DNA of 64,000 nt from Halodesulfovibrio marinisediminis DSM 17456 (GCF_900129975.1 NZ_FSRG01000005.1:434001-498000); one strand, 5' to 3'; positions 43,157 through 51,601 are shown, counted from the stretch's first letter. Made by a program: numbers and translations. The notes: generated from the letters alone by a model not told the origin.

Positions 43157-43822
43157 ATGAATCAACTTTCTGAATATACACCGCGTCTGGAAGTGCCGCT
43201 TTGCGGACGTACTTGGACGTTGGATAGAGCTGCTGATCTTGAAACACTATGGGAAGCCATGGTGGATGATGATCTCGACGATGACGAGCGCTTGCCGTAC
43301 TGGACAGAACTATGGCCTTCGAGTCTGGTACTTGGTGAGCATTTGTTTGCGCATAAAGATCAGATTGCAGGCAAGCGTTGTTTGGATATCGGTTGCGGTC
43401 TTGGACTCACTGCAATTATTGCATCATGGCTCGGTGCGAATGTAATTGCAATGGATTACGAGTTTGAGGCTCTGCGTTTTGCTAAAAAAAATGCCGATCT
43501 TAACAACGTTACTCAGCCTGTGTGGACTCTTATGGACTGGCGTTTTCCAGCAGTACGTCCACAGTCTGTAGATTTGATGTGGGGTGGCGACATTATGTAT
43601 GAAGTGCGTTTTGTTGAACCAGTCCTCGACTTTTTGGATCATTGCCTCGTGCCTGATGGTCGTGCATGGGTGGCAGAACCCAATAGAAATGTGTACAAAG
43701 AGTTTAGAGCACAGCTTGATAAAAGAGGATGGAAATCCCGCAAACTGCTGACTGAAAAAACATCGGCTATATACGAGCAACCATCAAAAGTTACTGTTAA
43801 TCTTTGGGAACTGTCCCGCTAG
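43157..43822 (+). CDS. Class I SAM-dependent methyltransferase (METTL20/ETFB-KMT-like)
   Basis: 221 residues. SAM-binding motif I is CLDIGCGLGLTAI, motif II VIAMDYEFEALRFA, and a DxxY-like catalytic motif reads GGDIMYEVR. An N-terminal segment with LPYWTELWPSSLVLGEHL is typical of the protein-lysine methyltransferase group that modifies ETF-beta or ribosomal proteins. Substrate not proven. It lies 24 bp upstream of nikR and may share a transcript with nikR and folE2. Confidence 0.82.
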   Translation: MNQLSEYTPRLEVPLCGRTWTLDRAADLETLWEAMVDDDLDDDERLPYWTELWPSSLVLGEHLFAHKDQIAGKRCLDIGCGLGLTAIIASWLGANVIAMDYEFEALRFAKKNADLNNVTQPVWTLMDWRFPAVRPQSVDLMWGGDIMYEVRFVEPVLDFLDHCLVPDGRAWVAEPNRNVYKEFRAQLDKRGWKSRKLLTEKTSAIYEQPSKVTVNLWELSR

Positions 43823-43846
43823 AATTTCGGGAAATCTGGAGGAGAT

Positions 43847-44266
43847 ATGGGACGTACAATCCGCTTCGGCGTATCCCTTGATTCCGAACTGTTAGAAAAA
43901 TTTGATGATTTATGTGAAGAGCGCTGTTACCAGACTCGCTCTGAGGCTATTCGTGACTTAATTCGTAATACTCTCGTGCAGCAGGAATGGGAGCAGGACG
44001 ATAAAGAATTAGCAGGAACGCTGACGCTTGTGTATGATCATCATAAGAGCGATCTGGCGCAGCGTTTAACAGAGATCCAGCATGATGCTCATGATATGAT
44101 CATTACTTCCCTGCACGTGCATCTGGATCATGACAATTGCTTAGAAGTTCTTGTTCTTAAAGGGAATGGAGCTAATATTCGTGCACTAGCTCAAAAGCTT
44201 ACCTCTACGAAAGGGGTTAAGCATGGTAAATTAAACTTAACTACAACAGGACAAGACATTGCCTAA
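43847..44266 (+). CDS. nikR: Nickel-responsive regulator NikR
   Basis: Ribbon-helix-helix repressor plus ACT-like metal domain, 139 residues. The RHH part is [16 protein letters not shown] with [10 protein letters not shown]. The nickel ligands of NikR (three His and one Cys) match His79, His90, His92 and Cys98 in the block [20 protein letters not shown] plus the following Cys. It represses nickel uptake when Ni is sufficient, which fits an organism rich in NiFe hydrogenases (see hypA at 63651). GGAGG precedes the ATG. folE2 starts within its last codons. Confidence 0.94.
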   Translation: MGRTIRFGVSLDSELLEKFDDLCEERCYQTRSEAIRDLIRNTLVQQEWEQDDKELAGTLTLVYDHHKSDLAQRLTEIQHDAHDMIITSLHVHLDHDNCLEVLVLKGNGANIRALAQKLTSTKGVKHGKLNLTTTGQDIA

Positions 44267-45038
44267 GAAACTGCAAGATATACAGATGAGTTCATCTGAG
44301 GTGGCAATTCCTATCGATAGTGTAGGAGTGAAAAATTTACGAGTTCCTCTTCTGGTGCGTGATCGGGAGAACGGTGCACAACATACCGTAGCTCAAGTGG
44401 AAGTAGGGGTTGATTTACCGGCGGCATTCAAAGGCACACATATGAGTCGCTTTGTGGAGTCCCTTGAAACCTTCGGTGAGGAACTGGATTACCATAGCCT
44501 CAGAGACCTGCTTGCGCAGATTCAGGAACGTCTTAGCGCACGCAATGCTTTTATTTCCTTTACGTTCCCATATTTTATGACTCTGCCGTCACCGGCAACC
44601 AAGCGTAAGAGCCGTATGAACTACGAAGTTACGCTTACAGGTGCACTCGAAGATGAAGAAATGAGCTGCATGCTCGAAGTCTGCGTGCCGGTTATGACAG
44701 TATGCCCATGTTCTAAAGCTATTTCAGATGAAGGTGCACACAGCCAGCGCGCTGAAATTCGTCTTCAGATTAACATGAGTGGTTTTGCATGGATTGAAGA
44801 ATTTATCGAAATTGCTAATAACGCCGGATCATCTCCAGTTTATTCTCTGCTCAAGCGTGAAGATGAAAAGTATGTAACTGAGTACGCTTTTGCGAACCCT
44901 ACCTTTGTAGAAGACGTAGTACGTGCCGTTGCAAAGCAGCTTAGTGAACATGAGAAGATTGATTGGTACAGAGTTGAAGTCGAAAGCTTTGAATCAATCC
45001 ACAATCACAGTGCCTACGCTGTGATCGAAAGTCGCTAA
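44259..45038 (+). CDS. folE2: GTP cyclohydrolase IB
   Basis: Converts GTP to dihydroneopterin triphosphate, first step of folate/queuosine synthesis, with a metal other than strictly Zn. Length 259 residues. FolE2 signatures are [12 protein letters not shown], the Cys-containing [17 protein letters not shown] and the ending NHSAYAVIE. The TTG at 44259 overlaps the nikR stop and has AGGA at good spacing; ATG at 44286 is the alternative. Overlap with nikR suggests translational coupling, an unusual regulatory partner for a folate gene. Confidence 0.93.
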   Translation: MPKKLQDIQMSSSEVAIPIDSVGVKNLRVPLLVRDRENGAQHTVAQVEVGVDLPAAFKGTHMSRFVESLETFGEELDYHSLRDLLAQIQERLSARNAFISFTFPYFMTLPSPATKRKSRMNYEVTLTGALEDEEMSCMLEVCVPVMTVCPCSKAISDEGAHSQRAEIRLQINMSGFAWIEEFIEIANNAGSSPVYSLLKREDEKYVTEYAFANPTFVEDVVRAVAKQLSEHEKIDWYRVEVESFESIHNHSAYAVIESR

Positions 45039-45088
45039 TCGCAGTTAGTTTTTTGCCTTCGGCGGCTTAACTTAATTTATTTGAATTC

Positions 45089-45128
45089 AAAAGGGCTGTT
45101 CTAGATTTTCTAGGACAGCCCCTTTTTT
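45089..45128. terminator. Intrinsic terminator after folE2
   Basis: AAAAGGGCTGTTCTAGA / TCTAGGACAGCCCCTTTTTT with a short loop. Confidence 0.88.
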
Positions 45129-45193
45129 ATTGAAGAAAGATCATGGGGTATAAGCCGCGAAATTGAGTAAGCAACGTTGCTTATCTCGCAGAT

Positions 45194-45255
45194 AAAAGTC
45201 TTTGGAGAGTCCAGAGGATCCTTTCTACAGAAAGGTTCTCTGGGCGCCGGAGGCA
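45194..45255. repeat. Desulfovibrio-type intergenic repeat element
   Basis: AAAGTCTTTGGAGAGTCCAG, a hairpin around CCTTTC..GAAAGG, then GGCGCCGGAGGC. I recognise this arrangement from gene ends in Desulfovibrio genomes (recollection, not searched). Confidence 0.5.
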
Positions 45256-45261
45256 AAAAAA

Positions 45262-45801
45262 TTATTCCCCACCACCAGTGACCGCAAAGCCTTGGCTTGC
45301 GAGACCTGTTGACGCTGGCGTTCCGGCGATTTTGCTTAGGTATACATCGCCGAGTTTTTCAATATGCCCTGCAATCGCATCGAAGTAGTTGTAATGCAAT
45401 TGTTCTTCTTCGATGACGGTCTCGAATATTTTCTGACTCACGCTGTCGCCGTTTTCGCGGCAGACGATGAGAAACTGGTTGTATTGGTCAATTGTGTCAT
45501 CTTCTTGATTTGCATCGAACGGGAAGATACGCTTCACGGGCTGTTTGCGTTCCACGGGGCAACATTGTTCTGCTGTCGGTTCTCCGCCCAGTTCCTTAAT
45601 GCGTTCTGCAAACATTTCTGCGTGACGCATTTCATCAAGAGCAATCAGTTTTACCTGTTTTGCAAGTTCTCCGTAATCCATGTCGTCCAGCCCGTAGTGC
45701 TGATTCATGTACTGAGTAATGGCGTGCAGTTCCATGCTGCGCGCTTTGTTCAATACTTCAATAACATTTTGCCGACGGGCATCTTTGTCAGATTTATTCA
45801 T
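45262..45801 (-). CDS. bfr: Bacterioferritin
   Basis: Iron storage and detoxification protein of 179 residues, the same length as the Desulfovibrio desulfuricans bacterioferritin that binds Fe-coproporphyrin III; the two sequences look alike throughout (from memory). Di-iron and haem residues are visible: Glu in SMELHAITQYMNQHYGLDDM, Glu and His in IALDEMRHAEMFAERIKELGG with the axial Met, and IEEEQLHYNYFD. The C-terminal tail SKIAGTPASTGLASQGF is typical of this lineage. It protects against oxygen and peroxide. Confidence 0.93.
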   Translation of the reverse strand: MNKSDKDARRQNVIEVLNKARSMELHAITQYMNQHYGLDDMDYGELAKQVKLIALDEMRHAEMFAERIKELGGEPTAEQCCPVERKQPVKRIFPFDANQEDDTIDQYNQFLIVCRENGDSVSQKIFETVIEEEQLHYNYFDAIAGHIEKLGDVYLSKIAGTPASTGLASQGFAVTGGGE

Positions 45802-45899
45802 GCAGTATTCTCCTACAAAGGCATTGATGATTCCTTTTGTTAGTTGGAAAAGACTGTATCGTAGAATCTGGGAAGGCGACTATGATAGAGGATTACTGG

Positions 45900-47327
45900 C
45901 TAATTGCATTGGAACAATCGTTGTGAACTGGCGTGCATACGGCCTTCAATTCCTGCGATTGTTTTTGGAATCTGCTGTCCAAGTACTCTGTGTCCGTCAC
46001 GGGAGATGTAGACATTATCTTCGATACGAATCCCACCGAACTCGCTAAACTGTTTTGCGGTATCAAAGTTGATGAACTCTTTGCATGTGCCTTCCGCTTC
46101 CCATTGCTCCATGAGAGCCGAAATAAAGTAGCAACCTGGTTCAACAGTAACAACAAAACCGCGTTGAAGCTTACGGGCAAGACGCAGGCCGCGCAGCCCG
46201 AATTTTTCGGAACGGGTAATTGTGCTGTCGTAGCCAACGAAGTCTTCACCGAGTCCTTCCATGTCGTGTACATCTAGTCCAAGCATATGGCCGAGGCCAT
46301 GCGGGAAGAATAGTGCATGGGCACCAGCATCTACGATATCATCAACATTGCCTTTAAGAACACCAAGGTCGCGCAAGCCTGATGCGATAATTTTTGCAGC
46401 AGTCATATGGCAGTCAATAAACGGTACATCCGGTGCACATTTGGAAATGGCTGCTTCCTGCGCAGCAAGCACGATAGTGTACACAGCACGTTGCTGATCA
46501 GTGAATGTTCCGGATACTGGGAATGTGCGTGTGATGTCAGATGCATAGTGGTTTTCAGACTCTGCACCGGAATCAATAAGTAACATGTCGCCGGAGTGGA
46601 GAATATGGCTGTATTCATGGTTGTGAAGAATCTGACCACGTCCAGTACAAATTGGGGTGAACGAAGCTGTGGAACCGGCAAGCGCCAGTGTTGAGTGCAG
46701 AATGGAAGCAATCTGTCGTTCAGAAGCACCGGGACGCGTAGCGGAAAGCGCGTTAGCATACATGGCGTAGGAGGTCTCCAGCGCCTGTTCGATCTCCATT
46801 ACTTCTTCAATGGATTTTATGGAACGCAATGCAACTACTTCTTTAATGAACGGGGTAGAAACAAATGTGTCTACTTCCATAACCCCGCAGTCCAGTAGTT
46901 GCACGAGACGCATGCGGGAGTCTGCGCGGTAGACTGGTAAAATATGTATTGGACGCTGAGTTTTTTTTGCGTCGGCGATCATTTGGACAAGTGTTTTTTC
47001 TTCACCATACTTTTCTGCACCGCAGCGGGCAGCCAGTTCTTCAGGTGTAGCTGTTGCTCCAGACCAAATGATGTCATCCATTGAGAAGCCTTGGTCAAAG
47101 TACCATGATTCTCCTGCATCAAGATTAATGACGCCGGTTAGTCCCTCATGATCGTGTCCGAAAAAATAGAGGAAGGAAGAATCCTGACGGAAGGGGTAAG
47201 CGTTATCCGTGTAGTTCATTGGGGAAGAAGCATGCCCCGGAAACAGTAATAATCCCTTTTCGCCACGCTCTGTAAGACGAGCGCACAGGGCCTTTCGTCG
47301 CTCAGCATATGTAGCAGCAGAAAACAT
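45900..47327 (-). CDS. pepP: Xaa-Pro aminopeptidase (aminopeptidase P, M24B)
   Basis: Di-metal peptidase of 475 residues that removes the residue before proline. The ATG at 47327 has GGAGG 5 bp upstream; a longer frame reaching 47444 runs into a terminator and is rejected. The N-terminal creatinase-like domain starts AATYAERRKALCARLTERG. The metal ligands are Asp in LLIDSGAESENHYASDITRT, His in HGLGHMLGLDVHD, Glu in VTVEPGCYF and Glu in GIRIEDNVYI. Confidence 0.93.
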   Translation of the reverse strand: MFSAATYAERRKALCARLTERGEKGLLLFPGHASSPMNYTDNAYPFRQDSSFLYFFGHDHEGLTGVINLDAGESWYFDQGFSMDDIIWSGATATPEELAARCGAEKYGEEKTLVQMIADAKKTQRPIHILPVYRADSRMRLVQLLDCGVMEVDTFVSTPFIKEVVALRSIKSIEEVMEIEQALETSYAMYANALSATRPGASERQIASILHSTLALAGSTASFTPICTGRGQILHNHEYSHILHSGDMLLIDSGAESENHYASDITRTFPVSGTFTDQQRAVYTIVLAAQEAAISKCAPDVPFIDCHMTAAKIIASGLRDLGVLKGNVDDIVDAGAHALFFPHGLGHMLGLDVHDMEGLGEDFVGYDSTITRSEKFGLRGLRLARKLQRGFVVTVEPGCYFISALMEQWEAEGTCKEFINFDTAKQFSEFGGIRIEDNVYISRDGHRVLGQQIPKTIAGIEGRMHASSQRLFQCN

Positions 47328-47430
47328 GAAGCCTCCAGTTTTTCTTATGCACGCTAATGGCAAAGCTGTGCAGGATGTGGAATATGTTGTGGTTCCAAGA
47401 TTATATACGCTTATATGGTATTTGGAAATC

Positions 47431-47470
47431 AAAAAAGGCTTCATGACGCGCTGACGTCATGAAGCCTTTT
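47431..47470 (-). terminator. Intrinsic terminator of the small RNA
   Basis: Sixteen-bp stem AAAAGGCTTCATGACG / CGTCATGAAGCCTTTT with a 6-nt loop and T6 on the minus strand. It stands upstream of pepP, so it must end a transcript that does not encode pepP. Confidence 0.9.
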
Positions 47471-47645
47471 CTGTTCCAGTGTCGAATGATGGATGGTGGT
47501 GGAAGAGGAGGTGGGTCCTCCGTGCGACACTGAAACCTAGTGAGAGGAGCACTATGTGTGGATCAACGTAATTCGGTTGCCGACGAAGTTACGTTTCTGG
47601 ATAGACAAATTGGAGGAGGTCCAAATGAGCCTAGTTACTGTTCGA
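47431..47645 (-). ncRNA. Candidate sigma-54-dependent small regulatory RNA (Qrr-like arrangement)
   Basis: Predicted transcript of about 215 nt from the sigma-54-like promoter at 47655-47671 to the terminator at 47431. No ORF with a ribosome site is seen on this strand. Predicted structure 5' to 3': UUGG-ACCUCCU-CCAA hairpin; AACGUAA/UUACGUU 7-bp stem with an inner UCGG/CCGA; an 8-bp CAGUGUCG/CGACACUG stem enclosing GGAGG/CCUCC; terminator. Repeated CCUCC motifs, one in a loop, could pair with Shine-Dalgarno sequences. TTGCA-N3-TGCAA boxes lie 78-164 bp upstream of the promoter. No sequence similarity to Vibrio Qrr is claimed; only the architecture matches. Confidence 0.55.
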
Positions 47646-47654
47646 TTATGTATA

Positions 47655-47671
47655 TCCAAATGCCGTGCCAA
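47655..47671 (-). promoter_or_regulatory. Candidate sigma-54 promoter of the small RNA
   Basis: Minus strand TTGGCACGGCATTTGGA: perfect -24 box TTGGCACG; the -12 box is TTGGA instead of TTGCA, at exact spacing. Confidence 0.55.
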
Positions 47672-47744
47672 AAAGATGTTTTTGCATAATGCATTGAAAT
47701 ATATGAAATAAAAAATCTTGATGTTGAAATTGTTAAAAAATAAA

Positions 47745-47765
47745 AGCGTTGCATAGTGCAACGCT
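47745..47765 (-). terminator. Terminator of the sigma-54 activator gene, containing a TTGCA-N3-TGCAA box
   Basis: AGCGTTGCA/TGCAACGCT with a TAG loop, followed on the minus strand by TTTTATTTTT. The hairpin itself embeds box 1 (47749-47761). Confidence 0.7.
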
Positions 47766-47817
47766 TTGAAAACTGGCAATTGAAAACCGCTGTCATTTAG
47801 GGGAATGCAGAGAATTG

Positions 47818-47847
47818 TTGCACAATGCAACGTGTTGCAAAGTGCAA
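47818..47847. promoter_or_regulatory. Tandem TTGCA-N3-TGCAA boxes
   Basis: TTGCACAATGCAA (47818-47830) and TTGCAAAGTGCAA (47835-47847), starts 17 bp apart. A third copy, TTGCATAGTGCAA, lies at 47749. TTGCA-W3-TGCAA is the published form of the LuxO site of Vibrio. The boxes stand 147 and 164 bp upstream of the sigma-54-like promoter, normal for an enhancer. Confidence 0.65.
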
Positions 47848-47879
47848 CAGGTAGAAAGCCGGTAATTAATTGATTGATT

Positions 47880-49229
47880 TTACAAAGAATACTTTTTTAA
47901 TTTGCGCCACAGAGTCGCTCTGTCGATACCGAGGATTTTGGCAGCACTGGCCTTGTTGCCTTCCACGCTGTTAAGCACATTTGTAATATGTTCCTGTTCG
48001 ACATCTGCAAGAGTTCTGTGTGCATTGCTTGTGTGAGCTTTGCGTGTTTTTTTGCTACCAGTGGAAAATTCCTGAGGGAGATGATTGAGGTGGATTGTTC
48101 CACTGTCGCAGAGAACAACGGCGCGTTCGATGATGTTCTCAAGCTCACGTACGTTACCCGGGTAAGAATGACGCATTAATGCAAGCATGGCATCTTCTGA
48201 AAGACCTGTGACTTCTTTCCCGAATGTTTTTGAGTACTTCTCCATAAAGAAGTTGCAGAACAGAGGAATGTCGTCAGGGCGTTCGCGTAGGGCTGGCAAG
48301 CGGAGAGTGAAGACGTTGAGGCGGTAGAAAAGATCCTGCCTGAATTGGTCCTTCTCTACCAGTTTTTCCAGATTACGGTGGGTAGCTGCAATTACGCGCA
48401 CATCAATAGAGATGTCAGACGTTCCACCGACGCGAGTGATTGTACGCTCCTGAAGAACACGAAGGAGCTGAACCTGCATGTTTACAGGCATCTCACCAAT
48501 TTCATCAAGAAGGAGCGTACCTTTGTTTGCGGCTTCAAAAATCCCTTCTTTGGTGGACTGGGCACCTGTAAAAGCACCTTTTTCGTGTCCGAAAAGTTCG
48601 TTGGCAAGTAATTCTGCACTGAATACGCCGGCGTTGATGGCATAGAAGCGTTTATGCGCGCGCGAGCTGAGCTTGTGGATCATTTTGGCGACCATCTCTT
48701 TACCGGTACCTGTTTCTCCTTGAATCAGGACGGTACAGTCGAGAGGCGCAATGCGGGCAATTTCTTTTTTAAGCTCCTGCATGGCAGCGCTTTGGCCGAT
48801 GAGGGTCGGCATTGTCTGCTGTTTTTTAAGAATCTTACGAAGTTCTTTTACTTCTGATTGCAGGAGGCTTTTTTCCATTGCCTTCTCAATAATAACAAGA
48901 AGGTCAGCTGGATTTTCCGGTAGAGATAAAAAGTGGAAGGCACCCATTTGCATAGCGCGCACGGCAGCATCAACCCGTGCAGCACGGGAGACCAAAATGA
49001 CCTCTGTTTCCGGTGTGGATGCTTTGATGGATTTAAGCAGGCTTTGCTTTTGCGCGTGATGCTCTTCCAGACCGGCAATCACTACTGCAAAGTGCTCTTG
49101 GGCAAGGGTTGATCGTGTTTCATGGTGGTTGTGAACATGAATCACCTCATAGCCCGCAGCCTTCAGAAGTTTCGGAAGAGCTGCGAGGGAACCGTTGTCT
49201 TTATCTACTACTAAAATATTGCGTCGCAT
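47880..49229 (-). CDS. Sigma-54-dependent activator with degenerate receiver (LuxO-sized)
   Basis: Enhancer-binding protein of 449 residues. The receiver-like domain (1-120) starts ILVVDKDN, but the phospho-Asp position reads AVVIAGLEEH, and the conserved Lys is replaced in FHFLSLPENP, so canonical phosphorylation is not expected. The AAA+ domain (about 143-370) is complete: GETGTGKE, GAFTGA in EKGAFTGAQS, GTLLLDEIGE and R-finger LFYRLN. The Fis-type helix-turn-helix ends the protein (NKASAAKILGIDRATLWRKL). The boxes just downstream match the LuxO type, and the small RNA promoter is close by; the protein probably controls that RNA (inference). No sensor kinase gene is adjacent. Confidence 0.92.
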   Translation of the reverse strand: MRRNILVVDKDNGSLAALPKLLKAAGYEVIHVHNHHETRSTLAQEHFAVVIAGLEEHHAQKQSLLKSIKASTPETEVILVSRAARVDAAVRAMQMGAFHFLSLPENPADLLVIIEKAMEKSLLQSEVKELRKILKKQQTMPTLIGQSAAMQELKKEIARIAPLDCTVLIQGETGTGKEMVAKMIHKLSSRAHKRFYAINAGVFSAELLANELFGHEKGAFTGAQSTKEGIFEAANKGTLLLDEIGEMPVNMQVQLLRVLQERTITRVGGTSDISIDVRVIAATHRNLEKLVEKDQFRQDLFYRLNVFTLRLPALRERPDDIPLFCNFFMEKYSKTFGKEVTGLSEDAMLALMRHSYPGNVRELENIIERAVVLCDSGTIHLNHLPQEFSTGSKKTRKAHTSNAHRTLADVEQEHITNVLNSVEGNKASAAKILGIDRATLWRKLKKYSL

Positions 49230-49334
49230 ATCTAATAAGAAATAGTGGAGAGACGCTATGAGGTCAATGGCAATGTCTTTCCCCCTTCATGGAAAGAAGT
49301 TGCGTGCGCTGTCCTGTGAGGCTAGTATGACTAT

Positions 49335-50252
49335 ATGATTAAAGAGATACTCTTATACTTACAGGAACTCCCGGTAGCGACATTTCTAACAGCACTTCTT
49401 GGAGTGCTGACCATTTTATGGGCTAAAGATAAGATTGATAAGACTGAGTCACAGCGACAGCAGCGAATTTCCTCTCTAAGTCATTTTCAAGCCAAAACCA
49501 CAGATTCTCCTGTGGATCGCCCCAACAGACGGGCACGTAAAAAAGCGTTGGAGTCAATTGAGAGTCGGTTCTCGATTATCCGTCGCATTTCCTTGTTTGC
49601 TCTTATTATCATATGGGTACTTGCGCTTATTTTTCCGTATATTGGAAGCATTCCTGCGACTTATATATCTGTCTTCGCAGCATCTGTCGGTGTTGTTGTG
49701 GGTATTATGGCTCGCCCACTTATCGAAAATACCATTGCAGGGATGGTTATTTCGTTTTCACAGCCGTTTCGTGTGAACGATACGGTGATTGTTGACGGCC
49801 ACTACGGGACCATTGAAGATATTACCACAATCCATACCGTTCTTAAGCTTTGGAACTGGAAGCGTGTGATTTTTCCTAACAGCTTGATGCTGTCCCAAAA
49901 GATAATTAACTATACAAAAACGGACTTGTATCAGTGGGTATATATTGAATTTATGGTCTCATATGATTGCGATTTGGATCGAATAGAGCGACTTGTTAAG
50001 CGTGAAGTGGTGAATTGCAATCATTTTGCTGATTATGAAGATCCCCGTTTTTGGGTAATAGGGATGGAAGAACGAAGTTTTAAATGCTGGGTTGTAGCTT
50101 GGGCGAATAACCCGCCTGCTGCATGGGAACTTGGTCACGAAGTGCGGTCAAAAATAATCAAGACATTCCGCAAAAATAACATCCATGCTTCCAAGGTTGA
50201 GTTTAGCCTTTCTCAGGATAATGAGGGACAACCTTTAGTGAAGGGTGAATAA
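49335..50252 (+). CDS. MscS-family mechanosensitive ion channel
   Basis: Membrane channel of 305 residues. Three or four hydrophobic helices (about 15-30, 83-105, 110-128) include the Gly/Ala-rich pore helix VFAASVGVVVGIMARPLIEN. The beta domain follows: ISFSQPFRVNDTVIVDGHYGTIEDITTIHTVL and KRVIFPNSLMLSQKIINYT, clear MscS signatures. It releases solutes on hypo-osmotic shock. Divergent from the sigma-54 activator at 47880 and close to a shared terminator with the following gene. Confidence 0.9.
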   Translation: MIKEILLYLQELPVATFLTALLGVLTILWAKDKIDKTESQRQQRISSLSHFQAKTTDSPVDRPNRRARKKALESIESRFSIIRRISLFALIIIWVLALIFPYIGSIPATYISVFAASVGVVVGIMARPLIENTIAGMVISFSQPFRVNDTVIVDGHYGTIEDITTIHTVLKLWNWKRVIFPNSLMLSQKIINYTKTDLYQWVYIEFMVSYDCDLDRIERLVKREVVNCNHFADYEDPRFWVIGMEERSFKCWVVAWANNPPAAWELGHEVRSKIIKTFRKNNIHASKVEFSLSQDNEGQPLVKGE

Positions 50253-50253
50253 T

Positions 50254-50285
50254 AAAAAGAGCTGCCTATTACGGCGGCTCTTTTT
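50254..50285. terminator. Bidirectional terminator
   Basis: AAAAAGAGCTGCC / GGCGGCTCTTTTT with a 6-nt loop; A/T tails on both strands, between convergent genes. Confidence 0.85.
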
Positions 50286-50289
50286 ATTA

Positions 50290-51135
50290 TTAGAAAGATG
50301 TGATTTTGATTTTCGACGGATCGTCAGGGCTTCTAAAGAGCATTGCAAGGAAGAGTTGATTCAAAGGGACGCTTTTGTTGTCAGGGAAACTAAAGTCTAG
50401 AGATAACTTTTTAGAGCCATCTATGAAGCTGTTTAAATCTGCCTGATAATCTACGGCAGAAATTTTATGTATGTCTCGTTCTGCTTTAGTAATTGTGGCT
50501 TTTTGAATGTGTGCGGCGGTTAGTAGTTCTTGAACCCCGCCATTGTTTTTCAGTGTAAACTTGAATCCCTTAAGGGCGATGAAACGGATGAGGGTACGTT
50601 GATCGATTTTGTCGTTTAGTTCATACAGCTTCGGGTCTACATCAAGTGAAATATCCGATGTGATGCTTCCTACTTCCGGGATGTCTATTGTTGCAGCTGT
50701 CATAACATCTCTGTCATTAATGTCAGAGCTCGCGGCAAAGTTCAGTTTCAGTGCACCCGCTCCATATTCCTTGGACATAGATTGGTTAAGGGGAACAGTA
50801 ACCCCGTTGCAATTGATACTGGTTTTCCCCTGTTTCATATCACGCGAAATGAGCATTGTGAGTGACGGAAGCTTCGCAATAGTCATACTGTCTATTGTGA
50901 TGGTTTCATGAGGATTGTTGCTGCCTTTTGGCTGAATAGAAAGCCCACTGTATTTGATTGATAATACTCCTGCGTCTACTTTTTCACAGTTGACGGAGAT
51001 GGCGCGTTTATTGACATCTTCGAGCATCTCTACCGCGAGCTTTTTGTTGTGGTCGATAAGTAGAAATGAGTCAATGAGCATTGCAGAGCCAAGAAGGATG
51101 ACAGTAATAAGCAGAAGTTTTCGTTTGGAAGTCAT
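50290..51135 (-). CDS. Hypothetical protein with signal anchor
   Basis: 281 residues, not assigned. The first 27 residues (KRKLLLITVILLGSAMLIDSF) form a signal anchor, so the rest should face the periplasm. The remainder is hydrophilic with alternating beta-prone segments (SGLSIQPKGS, TIDSMTIAKLPSLTM, LKLNFAASSDI, GSITSDISLDVDP), somewhat reminiscent of DUF945/AsmA-like periplasmic proteins. The ending is DDPSKIKITSF. No cysteine motifs or catalytic residues stand out. Confidence 0.75.
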   Translation of the reverse strand: MTSKRKLLLITVILLGSAMLIDSFLLIDHNKKLAVEMLEDVNKRAISVNCEKVDAGVLSIKYSGLSIQPKGSNNPHETITIDSMTIAKLPSLTMLISRDMKQGKTSINCNGVTVPLNQSMSKEYGAGALKLNFAASSDINDRDVMTAATIDIPEVGSITSDISLDVDPKLYELNDKIDQRTLIRFIALKGFKFTLKNNGGVQELLTAAHIQKATITKAERDIHKISAVDYQADLNSFIDGSKKLSLDFSFPDNKSVPLNQLFLAMLFRSPDDPSKIKITSF

Positions 51136-51277
51136 AGCTGGTAACCTGATAGTAGGACGTTGAAATGGGGATAATAGTAAGTGAGTACTTGTTTGTTGAT
51201 AGTGGTAAAGTGATTGCCTGTCTAGAGATAACGCTTATGGTGTTTTTACTCCTTGAAATACAAGAGTTTTGTTTCTG

Positions 51278-51408
51278 TTGCATACCTTGCATACTAAATA
51301 AATACTGATCACGACTGTGCTGCAAAGTATTGTTAGCACTTTGTATAATAGCTTGTTTTTATTGTGTTAAGTTCTCAGGCTGTGCTGGTTTGTACTTTGG
51401 GTATGCAA
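51278..51408. promoter_or_regulatory. TTGCATACC half-sites upstream of the YeiH-like gene
   Basis: TTGCATACCTTGCATAC (51278-51294) and the inverted GGTATGCAA (51400-51408). The same half-sites make up the perfect palindrome at 53860 and recur at 57861. Proposed binding sites of the NtrC-type regulator at 56368; about 100-230 bp from the sigma-54-like promoter. Confidence 0.45.
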
Positions 51409-51504
51409 ACTTAGGTAAGCATCTATTTTTCTTACAGGAAGGTTCAGGAAAATTTACATATTCTCAATATGTTGATTTTATTGTTCTTATTGTTTGTCGA
51501 AAAA

Positions 51505-51521
51505 ATGGCATCCTCCTTGCT
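51505..51521 (+). promoter_or_regulatory. Candidate sigma-54 promoter of the YeiH-like gene
   Basis: ATGGCATCCTCCTTGCT: GGCA at -24 and TTGCT at -12 with exact spacing, 80 bp before the start codon. Confidence 0.6.
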
Positions 51522-51601
51522 AGTTGCCAGTAAAACCTGCGGGGTTCTTCGTGGGGTGTACTGATGACGGAAGTGCCAATTTGCAAAGGAGGATATGCAT
51601 A

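Noticed and set aside
47327-47444. Longer pepP start at 47444
   Set aside because: It would begin inside a strong terminator; GGAGG precedes the ATG at 47327.
47625-47711. 28-codon plus-strand ORF after GGAGGAGG
   Set aside because: Lies antisense to the predicted small RNA; the GGAGGAGG is the complement of its CCUCC loop. No other support.
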